Source of the DNA: JACVRW01 sp963728155
GTDB lineage: Bacteria > Actinomycetota > Thermoleophilia > Solirubrobacterales > Thermoleophilaceae
DNA: 64,000 bases
Assembly: GCA_963728155.1 (NCBI GenBank)
Contig: CAVSJF010000014.1
Location: 62,001-126,000, forward strand
Direction: 5' to 3'
In this document: piece by piece, positions 27,680-36,658 of the stretch
Layout of the letters: every line of letters begins with the position of its first letter
How positions within the stretch are numbered: the stretch's first letter is position 1
Program-made: the position numbers and the translations under genes
The notes under the pieces: model-generated
Told to the model about the DNA's origin: nothing
The model's database searches: none
Seen by the model: only the letters and a program-made list of their open reading frames with translations

Positions 27680-28597
27680 ATGGCGTCGCTGAAGGACATC
27701 CGCGGGCGCATCAGCTCGGTCAAGAACATCCGCAAGATCACGCGGGCGATGGAGATGATCTCCGCCGCACGGCTGCGGCGGGCCGAGCAGCGCATCGAGG
27801 CCCTGCGCCCCTACGCCGACGCCCTGCGGCGCATGACCTCGCGTGCCTCCCAGGCGGCGGACAACATTCCCAACCTGCCGATCCTGCAGGAGAAGGAGAA
27901 CGTCTCGACCGTCGGCATCCTGCTGGTTACCGGCGACCGCGGGCTGGCGGGCCCCTTCAACTCCCAGATCATGCGCGCGGGCAACCGGCGCGCGGCCGAG
28001 CTGCGCAGCGACGGCAAGGAGGTGCTCTGGTACGCCTCGGGGCGCCGCGGCGTCTCCTCGCTGCAGTTTCGCCAGCTCGACGTGGGCGGGAGCTGGACGG
28101 GCTTCACCGATCGCCCCACCTTCGCCGACGCGCGCGCCATCGCCGACGGCCTGACGTCCGCCTACGTCGACGACAAGGTCGATCGGGTGGAGGTCTTCTA
28201 CAACGGCTACATCTCGGCGATCAACCAGGAGGTCCGCCACGAGACGCTGCTGCCGCTCCAGCAGGCCGACGTGCTCGGTGACGACGAGGACGAGGACGAG
28301 GGGGACGGCGGCGCGGACGAGGGCCACCAGCACTCGCGCGCCCTGTGGATCTACGAGCCCGACCCCGAGGAGATCCTCGCCCGCCTCGTGCCCGACTATG
28401 TGGAGATCTCGATCTACCGCGCGCTCCTGGAGTCGACCGCTTCCGAGCACGGCGCGCGCATGAGCGCGATGCGCAGCGCCTCCGACAACGCCGGCGAGAT
28501 GATCGACGACCTCACGCTGGAGGCAAACCGCCAGCGCCAAGCTGAAATCACCCAGGAGATCATGGAAGTGGTCGCCGGGGCTGAAGGACTTCGATAG
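27680..28597 (+). CDS. atpG: ATP synthase subunit gamma with acidic insertion
   Basis: 305 residues. N-terminal helix SVKNIRKITRAMEMISAARLRR and C-terminal SASDNAGEMIDDLTLEANRQRQAEITQE form the rotor shaft; both are typical. Between them, near residue 200, an acidic loop (GDDEDEDEGDGG) not found in standard gammas breaks the globular part. The gene follows atpA by six bases. Confidence 0.93.
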   Translation: MASLKDIRGRISSVKNIRKITRAMEMISAARLRRAEQRIEALRPYADALRRMTSRASQAADNIPNLPILQEKENVSTVGILLVTGDRGLAGPFNSQIMRAGNRRAAELRSDGKEVLWYASGRRGVSSLQFRQLDVGGSWTGFTDRPTFADARAIADGLTSAYVDDKVDRVEVFYNGYISAINQEVRHETLLPLQQADVLGDDEDEDEGDGGADEGHQHSRALWIYEPDPEEILARLVPDYVEISIYRALLESTASEHGARMSAMRSASDNAGEMIDDLTLEANRQRQAEITQEIMEVVAGAEGLR

Positions 28598-28616
28598 AGC
28601 TTCGATAAGGAGAAAC

Positions 28617-30176
28617 GTGGAAGCCGCAACCGATACCCAGGAGCAGCAGGACGAGGCGCGCGAGGAGCGCGAGGCCAACACCGGCACCGTCGAGGAGGTT
28701 CAGGGCGTGGTGGTCGAGGTGGCCTTCCCGTCCGAGCACCTGCCCGAGATCTACAACGCGCTCGAAGTCGAGCTCGACGAGGACCGGGAGTCCGAGGGCG
28801 ACGAGGCCCAGGCCACGATGTCCAAGCTCGTGCTCGAGGTGCAGCAGCACCTGGGCGACGACCGCGTGCGGACGGTGGCCATGGACGCCACCGAGGGCCT
28901 CTCGCGTGGGGCGAAGGTCACCGACACCGGCGGCCCCATCACCGTGCCCGTGGGCGAGGGCACGCTCGGCCGCATCTTCAACCTGCTCGGCGATCCGATC
29001 GACGACGCGGGCGAGGTCAAGTACGACGAGCGCTGGCCCATCCACCGCCCGGCGCCCTCGGTGGAGGACCTCACGCCTACGCGCGAGATCTTCGAGACCG
29101 GGATCAAGGTCGTCGACCTGCTCGCCCCCTACGCCCAGGGCGGCAAGGTCGGCCTGTTCGGCGGCGCCGGAGTGGGCAAGACCGTGCTCATCCAGGAGCT
29201 GATCCACAACCTGGCCGCCGAGCACGGTGGGCTGTCGGCCTTCTGCGGCGTGGGCGAGCGCTCACGCGAGGGCAACGACCTCTGGCTCGAGATGACCGAG
29301 TCGGGCGTGATCGACAAGACGATGCTCGTGTTCGGCCAGATGAACGAGCCGCCCGGCGCGCGCATGCGCGTGGCGCTCTCGGGCCTGACCATGGCCGAGT
29401 ACTTCCGCGAGCAGGGCCAGGACGTGCTGCTGTTCATCGACAACATCTTCCGTTTCGTGCAGGCGGGCTCCGAGGTGTCGGCTCTGCTCGGCCGGATGCC
29501 CTCGCAGGTGGGCTACCAGCCCACGCTGGAGACGGAGATGGGCCAGCTGCAGGAGCGGATCACCTCCACCCGGGAGGGATCGGTCACCTCGATCCAGGCC
29601 ATCTACGTGCCGGCCGACGACCTGACCGACCCCGCGCCGGCGTCGGTGTTCGCCCACCTCAACGCGACCACCACGCTCTCGCGGTCGATCGCCGAGAAGG
29701 GCATCTATCCCGCCGTCGACCCGCTCGACTCGACCTCCACGATCCTCAAGCCCGACATCGTGGGTGAGGAGCACTTCCACGTCGCGAACCAGGTGCGCGA
29801 GATCCTCCAGCGCTACACCGAGCTGCAGGACATCATCGCCATCCTCGGGATCGACGAGCTCTCCGACGAGGACCGCGTGACGGTGCAGCGCGCGCGCCGG
29901 GTGGAGCGCTTCCTCTCGCAGCCGTTCTTCGTGGCCGAGCAGTTCACGGGCACGCCGGGCGCGTACGTGCCGATCGACGAGACCGTGCGCTCCTTCAAGG
30001 AGATCATCGAGGGCAAGCACGACGACGTGCCCGAGCGGGCGTTCCTGCTCAAGGGGACGATCGACGATGTGCTGAAGGGCGAGGGCGTCGAGGACGAGGA
30101 GGACGAGTCCGAGGAGTCCGGCGGCGACGAGAACGGCGACGGCGACAGCGACAAGGGCGACGATGGCGAGGAGTAG
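28617..30176 (+). CDS. atpD: ATP synthase subunit beta with acidic C-terminal tail
   Basis: 519 residues. Catalytic P-loop GGAGVGKTVLIQE, ALSGLTMAEYFRE, DNIFRFVQAGSEVSALLGRMPSQVGYQ in part, and the DELSDEDRVTVQRARR region are complete. The N-terminus has an acidic insert (ELDEDRESEGDE) and the protein ends in about 33 residues that are mostly Glu and Asp (EDEEDESEE ... DDGEE), after the usual family end near LLKGTIDDV. GTG start with AAGGAG. Confidence 0.95.
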   Translation: MEAATDTQEQQDEAREEREANTGTVEEVQGVVVEVAFPSEHLPEIYNALEVELDEDRESEGDEAQATMSKLVLEVQQHLGDDRVRTVAMDATEGLSRGAKVTDTGGPITVPVGEGTLGRIFNLLGDPIDDAGEVKYDERWPIHRPAPSVEDLTPTREIFETGIKVVDLLAPYAQGGKVGLFGGAGVGKTVLIQELIHNLAAEHGGLSAFCGVGERSREGNDLWLEMTESGVIDKTMLVFGQMNEPPGARMRVALSGLTMAEYFREQGQDVLLFIDNIFRFVQAGSEVSALLGRMPSQVGYQPTLETEMGQLQERITSTREGSVTSIQAIYVPADDLTDPAPASVFAHLNATTTLSRSIAEKGIYPAVDPLDSTSTILKPDIVGEEHFHVANQVREILQRYTELQDIIAILGIDELSDEDRVTVQRARRVERFLSQPFFVAEQFTGTPGAYVPIDETVRSFKEIIEGKHDDVPERAFLLKGTIDDVLKGEGVEDEEDESEESGGDENGDGDSDKGDDGEE

Positions 30177-30573
30177 CTTCCCGGTCGAAGTGCTGACCCC
30201 CGAGGGGAAGGTCTTCGAGGACGAGGTGGAGATGGTCTCCACCCGCACGGTCACCGGTTCGATCGGTGTGCTCGCCAACCACGCGCCGCTGATGGCCATC
30301 CTCGAGCCGACCGAGCTGCGGCTCTACAAGTCGGACTCCGACATCGTGCGCTTCGCCCAGGGCGAGGGCTATCTCCAGGTGGTGGAGAACTCGGCGCTCG
30401 TGCTGGTCGAGGAGGCGATCGCGCCGGAGGACATCGACCGCTCGGACTTCGAGGCGAAGCTAAAGGAAGCCCAGTCGAACGTGGAGAACGCCGAGGAGGG
30501 GTCCGAGGAGCGCGCGCGGGCCGAGCGCGAGGTCGCGCGCTACAAGGCGTTTCTGGACGTCGACAGCAGTTAG
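30163..30573 (+). CDS. atpC: ATP synthase subunit epsilon
   Basis: 136 residues. FPVEVLTPEGKVFEDEVEMVS, GSIGVLANHAPLMAILEP and GYLQVVENSALVLVEEA are the beta-sandwich; the C-terminal helices (LKEAQSNVENAE ... AEREVARYKAFL) regulate ATP hydrolysis in the family. Overlaps atpD by 14 bases. Last gene of the operon. Confidence 0.95.
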   Translation: MARSSFPVEVLTPEGKVFEDEVEMVSTRTVTGSIGVLANHAPLMAILEPTELRLYKSDSDIVRFAQGEGYLQVVENSALVLVEEAIAPEDIDRSDFEAKLKEAQSNVENAEEGSEERARAEREVARYKAFLDVDSS

Positions 30574-30643
30574 GGCGGCTCCCGCGCGCTGCGCATTCGC
30601 CGCTTTCCGGAGCTATCCGCGAGGAACGGGCCAGGCCGCAGGG

Positions 30644-31000
30644 TCAGGTCAGGTCGGTCACCGCGGTCTGGTAGACGCCGATCGCGCGTTCCAGGTCGTC
30701 GCCGAGCGCGGCGTCGATCACGCCCACGTTCTGCACGATCAGCGTGGCCCGTGTGTTGAGCCGCTCGAACTCGTCCTCGGCGCGCAGCGCGGCCATCTGC
30801 TCCTGGCTGCCCCGGACCAGGATGAAGCCGGCAAGCTCGCCGCCGTGGGGCGCGAGCAGGACGGTCTCGTAGCTCTCGATGCGGCCATCCTGCTCGGCCT
30901 TGGCGTAGTAGGCGAGGGCCTCGCCGAACACCTCCAGCCCCTTCGCCTCGCGTCCGGTAATGGGGTCGCCCCATCCAACAAAGATTCCGGCCTCGGCCAT
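30644..31000 (-). CDS. Hypothetical protein, 118 residues
   Basis: Soluble. MAEAGIFVGWGDPITGRE, LAYYAKAEQDGRIESYETVLLAPHGGELAGFILVRG, NTRATLIVQNVGVID. The layout looks like a ferredoxin-like dimeric alpha/beta-barrel protein, but I cannot assign it to a family or give it a function. The start is firm: AGGAGGTGGATC directly before the ATG. Divergent from the ArsR-SRPBCC gene. Confidence 0.8.
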   Translation of the reverse strand: MAEAGIFVGWGDPITGREAKGLEVFGEALAYYAKAEQDGRIESYETVLLAPHGGELAGFILVRGSQEQMAALRAEDEFERLNTRATLIVQNVGVIDAALGDDLERAIGVYQTAVTDLT

Positions 31001-31131
31001 GATCCACCTCCTGCTCGTTGGCGGCGGAGCTCGTGGTGGCCCGGCATGCGTGCCACAGGCCGCCCCTCGGCCCGCCCTGGCGTAACGACTCTACGCCGGG
31101 CTTGGTTGCGCAGTCAACGGGGCGCTGAGGC

Positions 31132-31159
31132 TTGACATGCAGGTATCTACCTGCATAAT
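31132..31159 (+). promoter_or_regulatory. Promoter with ArsR-type operator
   Basis: TTGACA at 31132-31137 and CATAAT at 31154-31159, 16 bases apart. The spacer holds a perfect inverted repeat TGCAGGTA-TC-TACCTGCA (31138-31155). Transcription would start about 7 bases before the ATG at 31173, so the message is nearly leaderless. A repressor bound here would block RNA polymerase; autoregulation by the ArsR protein is likely. Confidence 0.7.
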
Positions 31160-31172
31160 GTGAGCCGCGCGA

Positions 31173-31934
31173 ATGGACGCGGTCTTCAAAGCGCTGGCCG
31201 ACCAGACCCGCCGCTACCTGTTGGACAGGCTCCACGAGCACAACGGGCAGACGCTGGGCGAACTGTGCGAGCGACTCGAGATGACGCGTCAATCGGCGAC
31301 CCAGCACCTGGGCGTGCTCGAGGCGGCCAACCTGGTCACCACGGTGCGGAGGGGGCGAGAGAAGCTGCACTACCTCAACCCCGTTCCGCTGCACGAGATC
31401 CAGGACCGGTGGATCGACAAGTTCGAGCGTCCGCGCCTTCGCGCGCTGAGCACCGTAAAGCGACGAGCAGAGGAAGACATGACCGACAAGCCGGCGTTCG
31501 TGTACGTGATCTACATCGAGAGCACCCCGGAGAAGGTCTGGGACGCGTTGACCGACGCCGATCTGACCGCGGAGTACTGGGGCCACAGCAACGTCTCGGA
31601 CTGGCAGGTCGGATCGGCCTGGGAGCATCAGCGCACGGACGGAAGCGGCACGGCCGATGTGGTCGGCACCGTGGTGGAGAGCGCGCGCCCGACCCGCCTC
31701 GTCAGCACGTGGGACGACCCCGGCCGGGAACTGCCCGACGGTCCGTCGCAGGTGACCTTCGACATCGAGCCCTACGGCGACATCGTGCGGCTGACCGTGA
31801 CCCACGAGAACATCCCCGAGGAGGACCGCGACAGGACCGTCAGCGGATGGCCGGCGGTGCTGTCCAACCTCAAGTCCCTCCTCGAGACGGGCCAGGCGCT
31901 CCCGCAGGCGCCGTGGGAGATGCCGGAGGGCTGA
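31173..31934 (+). CDS. ArsR-family regulator fused to SRPBCC (AHSA1-type) domain
   Basis: 253 residues. N-terminal winged helix (MDAVFKALADQTRRYLLDRL, MTRQSATQHLGVLEAANLV, GREKLHYLN), residues 1-95, without the metal-binding cysteines of arsenic sensors. Then SRPBCC/AHSA1 domain (VYVIYIESTPEKVWDALTDADLTAEYWG), residues 105-245, a hydrophobic-ligand cup. In related actinobacteria these are separate but adjacent genes; here one protein may sense a small hydrophobic molecule and repress its own promoter. No ribosome site seen. Confidence 0.85.
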   Translation: MDAVFKALADQTRRYLLDRLHEHNGQTLGELCERLEMTRQSATQHLGVLEAANLVTTVRRGREKLHYLNPVPLHEIQDRWIDKFERPRLRALSTVKRRAEEDMTDKPAFVYVIYIESTPEKVWDALTDADLTAEYWGHSNVSDWQVGSAWEHQRTDGSGTADVVGTVVESARPTRLVSTWDDPGRELPDGPSQVTFDIEPYGDIVRLTVTHENIPEEDRDRTVSGWPAVLSNLKSLLETGQALPQAPWEMPEG

Positions 31935-31981
31935 CTGGAGCCGTAGGTCAAGGCTCGGTCGCGGGCGCCGATGAACGGGGC

Positions 31982-32353
31982 ATGCAGCGCAACCTCCGGA
32001 TTCTGGGCGGGGTGCTCATCCTCGTGGGAGCCGCGGTCCTGAGCATGGCCGTCGCGATTCAGCTCGACGACGGTCTGGCCCGCTCGATCGCCGACACGTC
32101 GACCTGCAACAGCGAGCCGTGCACGGTGGATCAGCTGCGGAGCATGGGTCTCTACGTGGGACCGATCACCTTTCTGGTGTGCGCCGGTTTCGGTCTGGCC
32201 CTGCTCAAGGCGCGAGTGACTCCGGCGGCGACGCCCGCAACGGACGGCGATGTCAGCGAACGGCTACGTTCAATCGACCTCCTGCGCGAGCAGGATGGCA
32301 TCAGCGCCCACGAGCACGCCGAGCAGCGCCGGCGCATACTCGACTCGGTCTGA
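31982..32353 (+). CDS. Small membrane protein with SHOCT-like tail
   Basis: 123 residues. Two membrane helices (LRILGGVLILVGAAVLSMAV and GLYVGPITFLVCAGFGLALL, the second ended at about residue 75) flank a short external loop with two cysteines (STCNSEPCTV), then a C-terminal SHOCT-like helix pair (RLRSIDLLREQDGISAHEH, AEQRRRIL). ATG at 31982. Function unknown. Confidence 0.7.
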   Translation: MQRNLRILGGVLILVGAAVLSMAVAIQLDDGLARSIADTSTCNSEPCTVDQLRSMGLYVGPITFLVCAGFGLALLKARVTPAATPATDGDVSERLRSIDLLREQDGISAHEHAEQRRRILDSV

Positions 32354-32392
32354 GCAAGCTCGAAGCGGAGTAGCCTCCCACACGGTGGCCTG

Positions 32393-32971
32393 ATGAGTGA
32401 TGCCTGGATCACCGCGGCGCTCGAGGAGTACAAGACGCTCCGGGAGGAGTCACTTTCCTCGATAGAACAGATGCAGCGCACGCTGCAGATCGGCCTCGTC
32501 GCGATCGGGGTGCTCACCGCGTTCGGAGTGGATGTGACCAAGAGCAACCTCGGAATACAGGCGGGCTTGGCTATCACTACCCCCTTGGTGGCCGCGGTGG
32601 TGGTCGCTTTACGGCTCGACGAGTTGCTCCGCGCCGTCAAGGCCGGGGCCCACATCGCGGTCCTCGAGCAGCGGATCGCCCAGAGAACCGGCGAAGGCGG
32701 GCCTCCCCTCACCTGGGAGTCGAAGATCCAAAAGGACTTCGACCCAAGGGAGGACAGGAGGCGTCACGGGGCCATCACCGCGGTTCTCTTCGCCGCCACA
32801 GCCCCGGCGGTCCTGCTCGGCACGAGCCGCCTGGAGCAGTGGTGGCAGCAGTTCCTGGTTATCGCCGCCGTCGCGCTGATCCTGGTCCTGATCACCCTCT
32901 ACCAGCGGCGCAAGCTGGATCAAGTGGCGGGGCTGCACAAGGCCGCGCTCGAGGCGATCACGACGGGGTGA
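32393..32971 (+). CDS. Hypothetical membrane protein
   Basis: 192 residues. N-terminal amphipathic helix (ALEEYKTLREESLSSIEQ), two membrane helices around residues 30-75, a charged cytoplasmic stretch (WESKIQKDFDPREDRRRHG), and two more helices near 125-165. No family recognised. Ends 14 bases inside the convergent protease gene. Confidence 0.7.
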   Translation: MSDAWITAALEEYKTLREESLSSIEQMQRTLQIGLVAIGVLTAFGVDVTKSNLGIQAGLAITTPLVAAVVVALRLDELLRAVKAGAHIAVLEQRIAQRTGEGGPPLTWESKIQKDFDPREDRRRHGAITAVLFAATAPAVLLGTSRLEQWWQQFLVIAAVALILVLITLYQRRKLDQVAGLHKAALEAITTG

Positions 32972-34268
32972 AGCGAAGCCTGGGCCCGCTCGCAGAGCGC
33001 AGCCGCCGACGGCAGTTAGGCAACACCAGAACACCCAGCGGGACGCACATGCTGACCACGGCTAGCGAGATCGAGAAGACCACGCCTTCCTGGCCCCCGG
33101 GCACTTCGAAGAGCTTGAAGGCGTCTATCGAGGCGTGCAGCATCGCCGCCCCCCAGATGGTCTGGCCGCCCCGCTCCCAGAGATAGCCGAAGGGAACACA
33201 GGTGACCGCCGCGACAGCAATCGCGAACAGGCCCACGGCTAGCCCGTTGGTGATCACGATCGGTAGGTGGGTGATCGCGATCAGGGGAATCGTCAGCCCG
33301 ACGGCGGCCCCGAAGCTGCGGCCTTGTCGCAACCTCCGAAAGGCGTAGCCGCGCCACGCCAGCTCCTCGGCCAGCCCGTGGTACGCGAACAGGCCGATCG
33401 CGAGCCACAGCCAATCCGAACGCAGCGGCAGATCGTTGCCGCTCACGAGCACGTAAGCCGGGTAAAAGGCGAGCACGGCGCCGGAGACCACCGCCGCGGC
33501 GAGCAGCGAGTGGCCTGTGGGGCGACCGAAGCCCAGCGAACCGAGCAGGGCCCGCGCCGGCGTCGCGAAGGCGAAGTGCTCCCACATCGCCGCCACCGCG
33601 GCCGTGATCGCCAGCGCGAGCAGTCCCCAGGCCACGCCGCCCCCCTGCACGGCGCCGGACGCATAGAGGGCACCCCAGATGAAGCAGAACCCGACCAGGA
33701 AGCGCATCAGAAGTCCCAGGACGCGTACTCGGCGGTCGCGGTCCTTCATGTCCGCGAACAGCAGTGTCATGCGATCGATGTACCAGGCCTTGCCCCCGTG
33801 AACGATCAGGATGCCCGTGACGGTCGCGAGCAGGTTGAGATCGACGAGGCCGAAGGCAAGGATGCCCATGCCGATGGTCGAGTAGCCGTTGGCGACCAGC
33901 GATGCCGCTCGGGAGCGGAACTGCTCCGGCAGGTCGACCTTGTTTCGATCAACCCAGATGCGCTCGCCGAGCACGCTCCGCGACGCCCAGTTGCGGGTCG
34001 ACTTGGGGGCCTTGAACAGGAGCGGGTTGACGAACATCCAGATGATCGCCAGGGCCACGCCGATCAGGCACCAAGCGCCGATCCAGTCGCGGCTCCAAAT
34101 CGCCAGCGCCAGGACCGACACGACGGTGAACCTCATCCAGACGCTCGCCGGGTTCGCGTGTCGCATCCAGCTCTCTCCCTCGAGGCCAAAGAGCTTGGCG
34201 ACCTTGCGGTCGCCCGTCGACGGCGGGGCGGCTCTCGTTGCTTCGGCGTTGGTGGGCTGGGTGGTCAT
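32958..34268 (-). CDS. CPBP-family membrane protease with an extra N-terminal membrane domain
   Basis: 436 residues, about ten membrane helices. C-terminal half: the CPBP/CAAX-protease motif EELAWRGY, then THLPI and HASIDAF, giving the glutamate and histidine active-site set of intramembrane metalloproteases. N-terminal half (LEGESWMRHANPASVWMRFT, SRDWIGAWCL, WASRSVLGERIW) looks like the DUF6653 family as I recall it, usually a separate protein. Start ATG 34268 is set by GAGGAGG. Divergent from a TetR gene and sharing its control region. Confidence 0.82.
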   Translation of the reverse strand: MTTQPTNAEATRAAPPSTGDRKVAKLFGLEGESWMRHANPASVWMRFTVVSVLALAIWSRDWIGAWCLIGVALAIIWMFVNPLLFKAPKSTRNWASRSVLGERIWVDRNKVDLPEQFRSRAASLVANGYSTIGMGILAFGLVDLNLLATVTGILIVHGGKAWYIDRMTLLFADMKDRDRRVRVLGLLMRFLVGFCFIWGALYASGAVQGGGVAWGLLALAITAAVAAMWEHFAFATPARALLGSLGFGRPTGHSLLAAAVVSGAVLAFYPAYVLVSGNDLPLRSDWLWLAIGLFAYHGLAEELAWRGYAFRRLRQGRSFGAAVGLTIPLIAITHLPIVITNGLAVGLFAIAVAAVTCVPFGYLWERGGQTIWGAAMLHASIDAFKLFEVPGGQEGVVFSISLAVVSMCVPLGVLVLPNCRRRLRSASGPRLRFTPS

Positions 34269-34303
34269 CTCTGTCCTCCTCACTCGTCGCGTTTCTCAAC
34301 GCT

Positions 34304-34353
34304 TGTTGACATCGGTCGGCACAAAGTACCGGGTCGACTATCTGATGTCAACA
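34304..34353. promoter_or_regulatory. Symmetric repeat in the TetR/CPBP divergent control region
   Basis: TGTTGACATC (34304-34313) and its exact reverse complement GATGTCAACA (34344-34353), 30 bases apart. The right arm, read on the minus strand, gives a -35 TTGACA with TACTTT as -10 (34323-34328) at 17 bases: a promoter for the protease gene. The left arm is a TTGACA on the plus strand without a clear -10. Likely binding sites of the TetR protein. Confidence 0.55.
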
Positions 34354-34370
34354 CCTGTAGAGTTATCGGT

Positions 34371-34976
34371 ATGAGCAACGCGACCAGGAACTCTGATGGC
34401 CCTCGAATGGGGAGAAGGCCGGGGCCGAGCTCGACCCGCGACGAGATCCTGCTCGCGGCCCGCCGGCGCTTCGCCGAGGTCGGCTACGACCGGGCGACGT
34501 TTCGCGGCATCGCCACCGACGCGGGCGTTGATCCCGCGCTCGTGGTCCAGTTCTTCGGCTCGAAGAGGGACCTGTTCGCAGCGGCAACGGCGTCGCCGGT
34601 GACTCTCGCCGAGCTCTGGGACCAGTCCACGGAGGACCCCAGCGATGAGCCCGGCCTGCGTCTGGCGAAGCTGCTGATGATGTGGCTCGACGACGAGGGA
34701 GCTCGGCAGGCCCTCCTGGGCCGAATTCGATCGGCGGCGACTGAGCCGGCGGCGGCGGAAACGGTGCGAGAGATGATCGGCGCCCAGATCACGGACTTTG
34801 CCCGGCTGATGGACGGCGACCGACCCGATGTCCGAGCGAGCCTGCTGGCGACTCAGTTCCTCGGGGTGGTATTCGCGCGCTGCGTCGTGGCTCTGGAGCC
34901 GCTCGCCTCGATGGAGAGTGAGGAGGTCGCAAGATGGCTCGGCCCGACGTTCGACTTGTACCTGACGGGGGGCTAG
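34371..34976 (+). CDS. TetR-family regulator
   Basis: 201 residues. Helix-turn-helix STRDEILLAARRRFAEVGYDRATFRGIATDAGVDPALVVQFFGSKRDLF (described by parts: recognition segment ALVVQFFGSK), and a C-terminal ligand/dimer domain of the TetR_C type (LLGRIRSAATEPAAAETVREM). The frame is open far upstream, but ATG 34371 fits the family start and lies next to the promoter. Probable repressor of the divergent CPBP gene. Confidence 0.88.
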   Translation: MSNATRNSDGPRMGRRPGPSSTRDEILLAARRRFAEVGYDRATFRGIATDAGVDPALVVQFFGSKRDLFAAATASPVTLAELWDQSTEDPSDEPGLRLAKLLMMWLDDEGARQALLGRIRSAATEPAAAETVREMIGAQITDFARLMDGDRPDVRASLLATQFLGVVFARCVVALEPLASMESEEVARWLGPTFDLYLTGG

Positions 34977-34985
34977 TGTCCGCCC

Positions 34986-35783
34986 ATGGCCGCTTCTGAG
35001 AACAAGCACGAGGCCATCGAGATCGCCGCTCGGCCGCTGCGGGACCTACTGCGCGAGGAGCATGACGAGATCGCTGCCGCGCAGCGGGCGCTCAGGCAGG
35101 CCGAGAGGACGCACGATCGCGCGGTCGAGCTGGCCGAGCGCCAACTGAAGGCGGCGAGCACGGCGGAGCCGCTCGACTGTTACGGCCACGAGCTGATCCT
35201 CTACGCCGATCGTGTGAGCACTCCCGACGGAAACCACGAGCTGACGCCCGAGGTCAGGGCCCGCGTCCACGAGCGGACCCTCGAGATCGAGGGTCCTGGG
35301 TGGCGACGCAAGGTCGGCTTCCCCCGGCGGGATGCGCTCAAGATGAGGCGGCTGGCCCAGGAGATCGAAGCCGCCGCCCGTAACGCGGAAGGGATCCGCC
35401 GGGTGGCCAAGGCCGATACCGAGCAGGCCGAATTGGATCTCGGCGTGGCGTGGGCCGATCGCCGCGCGGTGGAGGAGACCCGGGCTCTGGTCCACAGGCT
35501 CGGCGAACTGGTCCACGAGGACGAGGACGTGATCGACATGGCGCCCGGCATCAGCGCCGGCCACGACGGGGTGCTGGTGGCCACCGACCGCCGGCTGCTG
35601 TTCATCTCCGTCCGTCGCACGCTTTCGTTCCCCTACGAGCAGGTGCGATCGGTGCAGGTGAAGGGAAGGTGGTTCGGGGCGCGGCTCGCGCTCTCCACCG
35701 CCCGAGGCAAGGGTGTCATCAGCGGGATCGCACGAGGGCATGCGGCCGAGATCGCCGATCTGGTGCGCAGCCGGGCTGCCTAG
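34986..35783 (+). CDS. Coiled-coil protein with C-terminal bacterial PH-like domain
   Basis: 265 residues, soluble. Start is a charged helix (LRDLLREEHDEIAAAQRALRQ), the middle has a SHIRT-like or strand-rich segment (CYGHELILYADRVSTPDG), a second coiled coil, and the end (GHDGVLVATDRRLLFISV, FPYEQVRSVQV, GKGVISGI) matches bacterial PH-type domains (bPH/YokE-like) that fold as a beta-barrel with end helix. Function unknown. Starts 10 bases after the TetR stop; convergent with the next gene. Confidence 0.7.
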   Translation: MAASENKHEAIEIAARPLRDLLREEHDEIAAAQRALRQAERTHDRAVELAERQLKAASTAEPLDCYGHELILYADRVSTPDGNHELTPEVRARVHERTLEIEGPGWRRKVGFPRRDALKMRRLAQEIEAAARNAEGIRRVAKADTEQAELDLGVAWADRRAVEETRALVHRLGELVHEDEDVIDMAPGISAGHDGVLVATDRRLLFISVRRTLSFPYEQVRSVQVKGRWFGARLALSTARGKGVISGIARGHAAEIADLVRSRAA

Positions 35784-36658
35784 GCGGGACTCGGCGAAGC
35801 CGCGCGTTGCTCACCGCGCGGCTGGCTCAGCGCCTCTCCCGCGCGCACCGGGGCGGGCATCAAGGCCGCGGCCACGAGCACCATCACAAACGCCGCGATC
35901 CTCGCCGCAACGACGAGCGAGTCGTCCCCCATCGGGTCGCCGAACACGACCATCCCGGCGACGATCGAGGACATGTTCGCGGCGACCGAGGTCACGGCAA
36001 TCACCGCCACCCCGTCGCCCACCTGCAGGCTCCGCGCGGAGGCGAAGAAGGAGCCGACGGCGGTAACCACGATCACGACAGCCCAGGGACTGAGGAGCCC
36101 GACGATGCCGCTCTCGAGATCGTTGCTCAAGGCTTTGATGGCCACGTCCGAGATCCCGAAGCCGAGGCCCGCCGCGGCGCCCAAGAGCACGCCGCGCTGG
36201 GCTCTCGCCCGATCGATGCGGTGCGAGAAGATCAGGAGCAGGCCGATTGCAATCCCGCCGCCCTCGAACAGGATGAGCGCCGTGAGCGAGTAGTCGGAGG
36301 TGTCACCGCCCGACTCCTTGCCCGTCAGCCCGAGCAGCGCGAGCGACACCGCCACGAGGATGATTCCTATCCACTGCCGCCGGCCGAGCTGGAAGCCGAA
36401 GAAACGCTCAGCGAGCACGGCGAGCAGAACGAACCCTCCCGACAGAACCGCCTGGGCCGTTGAGAGGGGCAGCAGGGCAAGCGCGCCGACATGGGCCAGG
36501 AAGGCGACAACGGCCACGAGCCAGCCGATGGTCCACCACTTCGAGCGAAACAGGTCGGCTGCGCTGCGCAACGGGTGGCGCATGTCCACGTCCGGCGCCG
36601 CGACCGCGCCGCGGTGCTTGTACAGGAAGGCAAGGTTCGTGCCGAACGCCGACAACAC
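35780..36658 (-). CDS. DMT/EamA-superfamily (NIPA-like) transporter
   Basis: At least 292 residues with nine or ten membrane helices in the DMT arrangement (AVLSAFGTNLAFLYKHRG, LLPLSTAQAVLSGGFVLLAVLAER in part, WIGIILVAVSLALLGLTG). Closest in look to the NIPA-like magnesium/DMT group. Substrate unknown. GTG at 36658 is the first usable start, yet the frame stays open and hydrophobic upstream (SVVIGLGFAVLS), and an ATG with GGGAGG at about 36728 is one frame off; the true N-terminus may be hidden by an indel. Confidence 0.7.
   Translation of the reverse strand: MLSAFGTNLAFLYKHRGAVAAPDVDMRHPLRSAADLFRSKWWTIGWLVAVVAFLAHVGALALLPLSTAQAVLSGGFVLLAVLAERFFGFQLGRRQWIGIILVAVSLALLGLTGKESGGDTSDYSLTALILFEGGGIAIGLLLIFSHRIDRARAQRGVLLGAAAGLGFGISDVAIKALSNDLESGIVGLLSPWAVVIVVTAVGSFFASARSLQVGDGVAVIAVTSVAANMSSIVAGMVVFGDPMGDDSLVVAARIAAFVMVLVAAALMPAPVRAGEALSQPRGEQRAASPSPA

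Noticed and set aside
30570..31805. 411-codon minus-strand frame overlapping the ArsR gene
   Set aside because: The 118-residue gene at 30644-31000 has a strong ribosome site in another frame, and the ArsR gene on the plus strand is clear.
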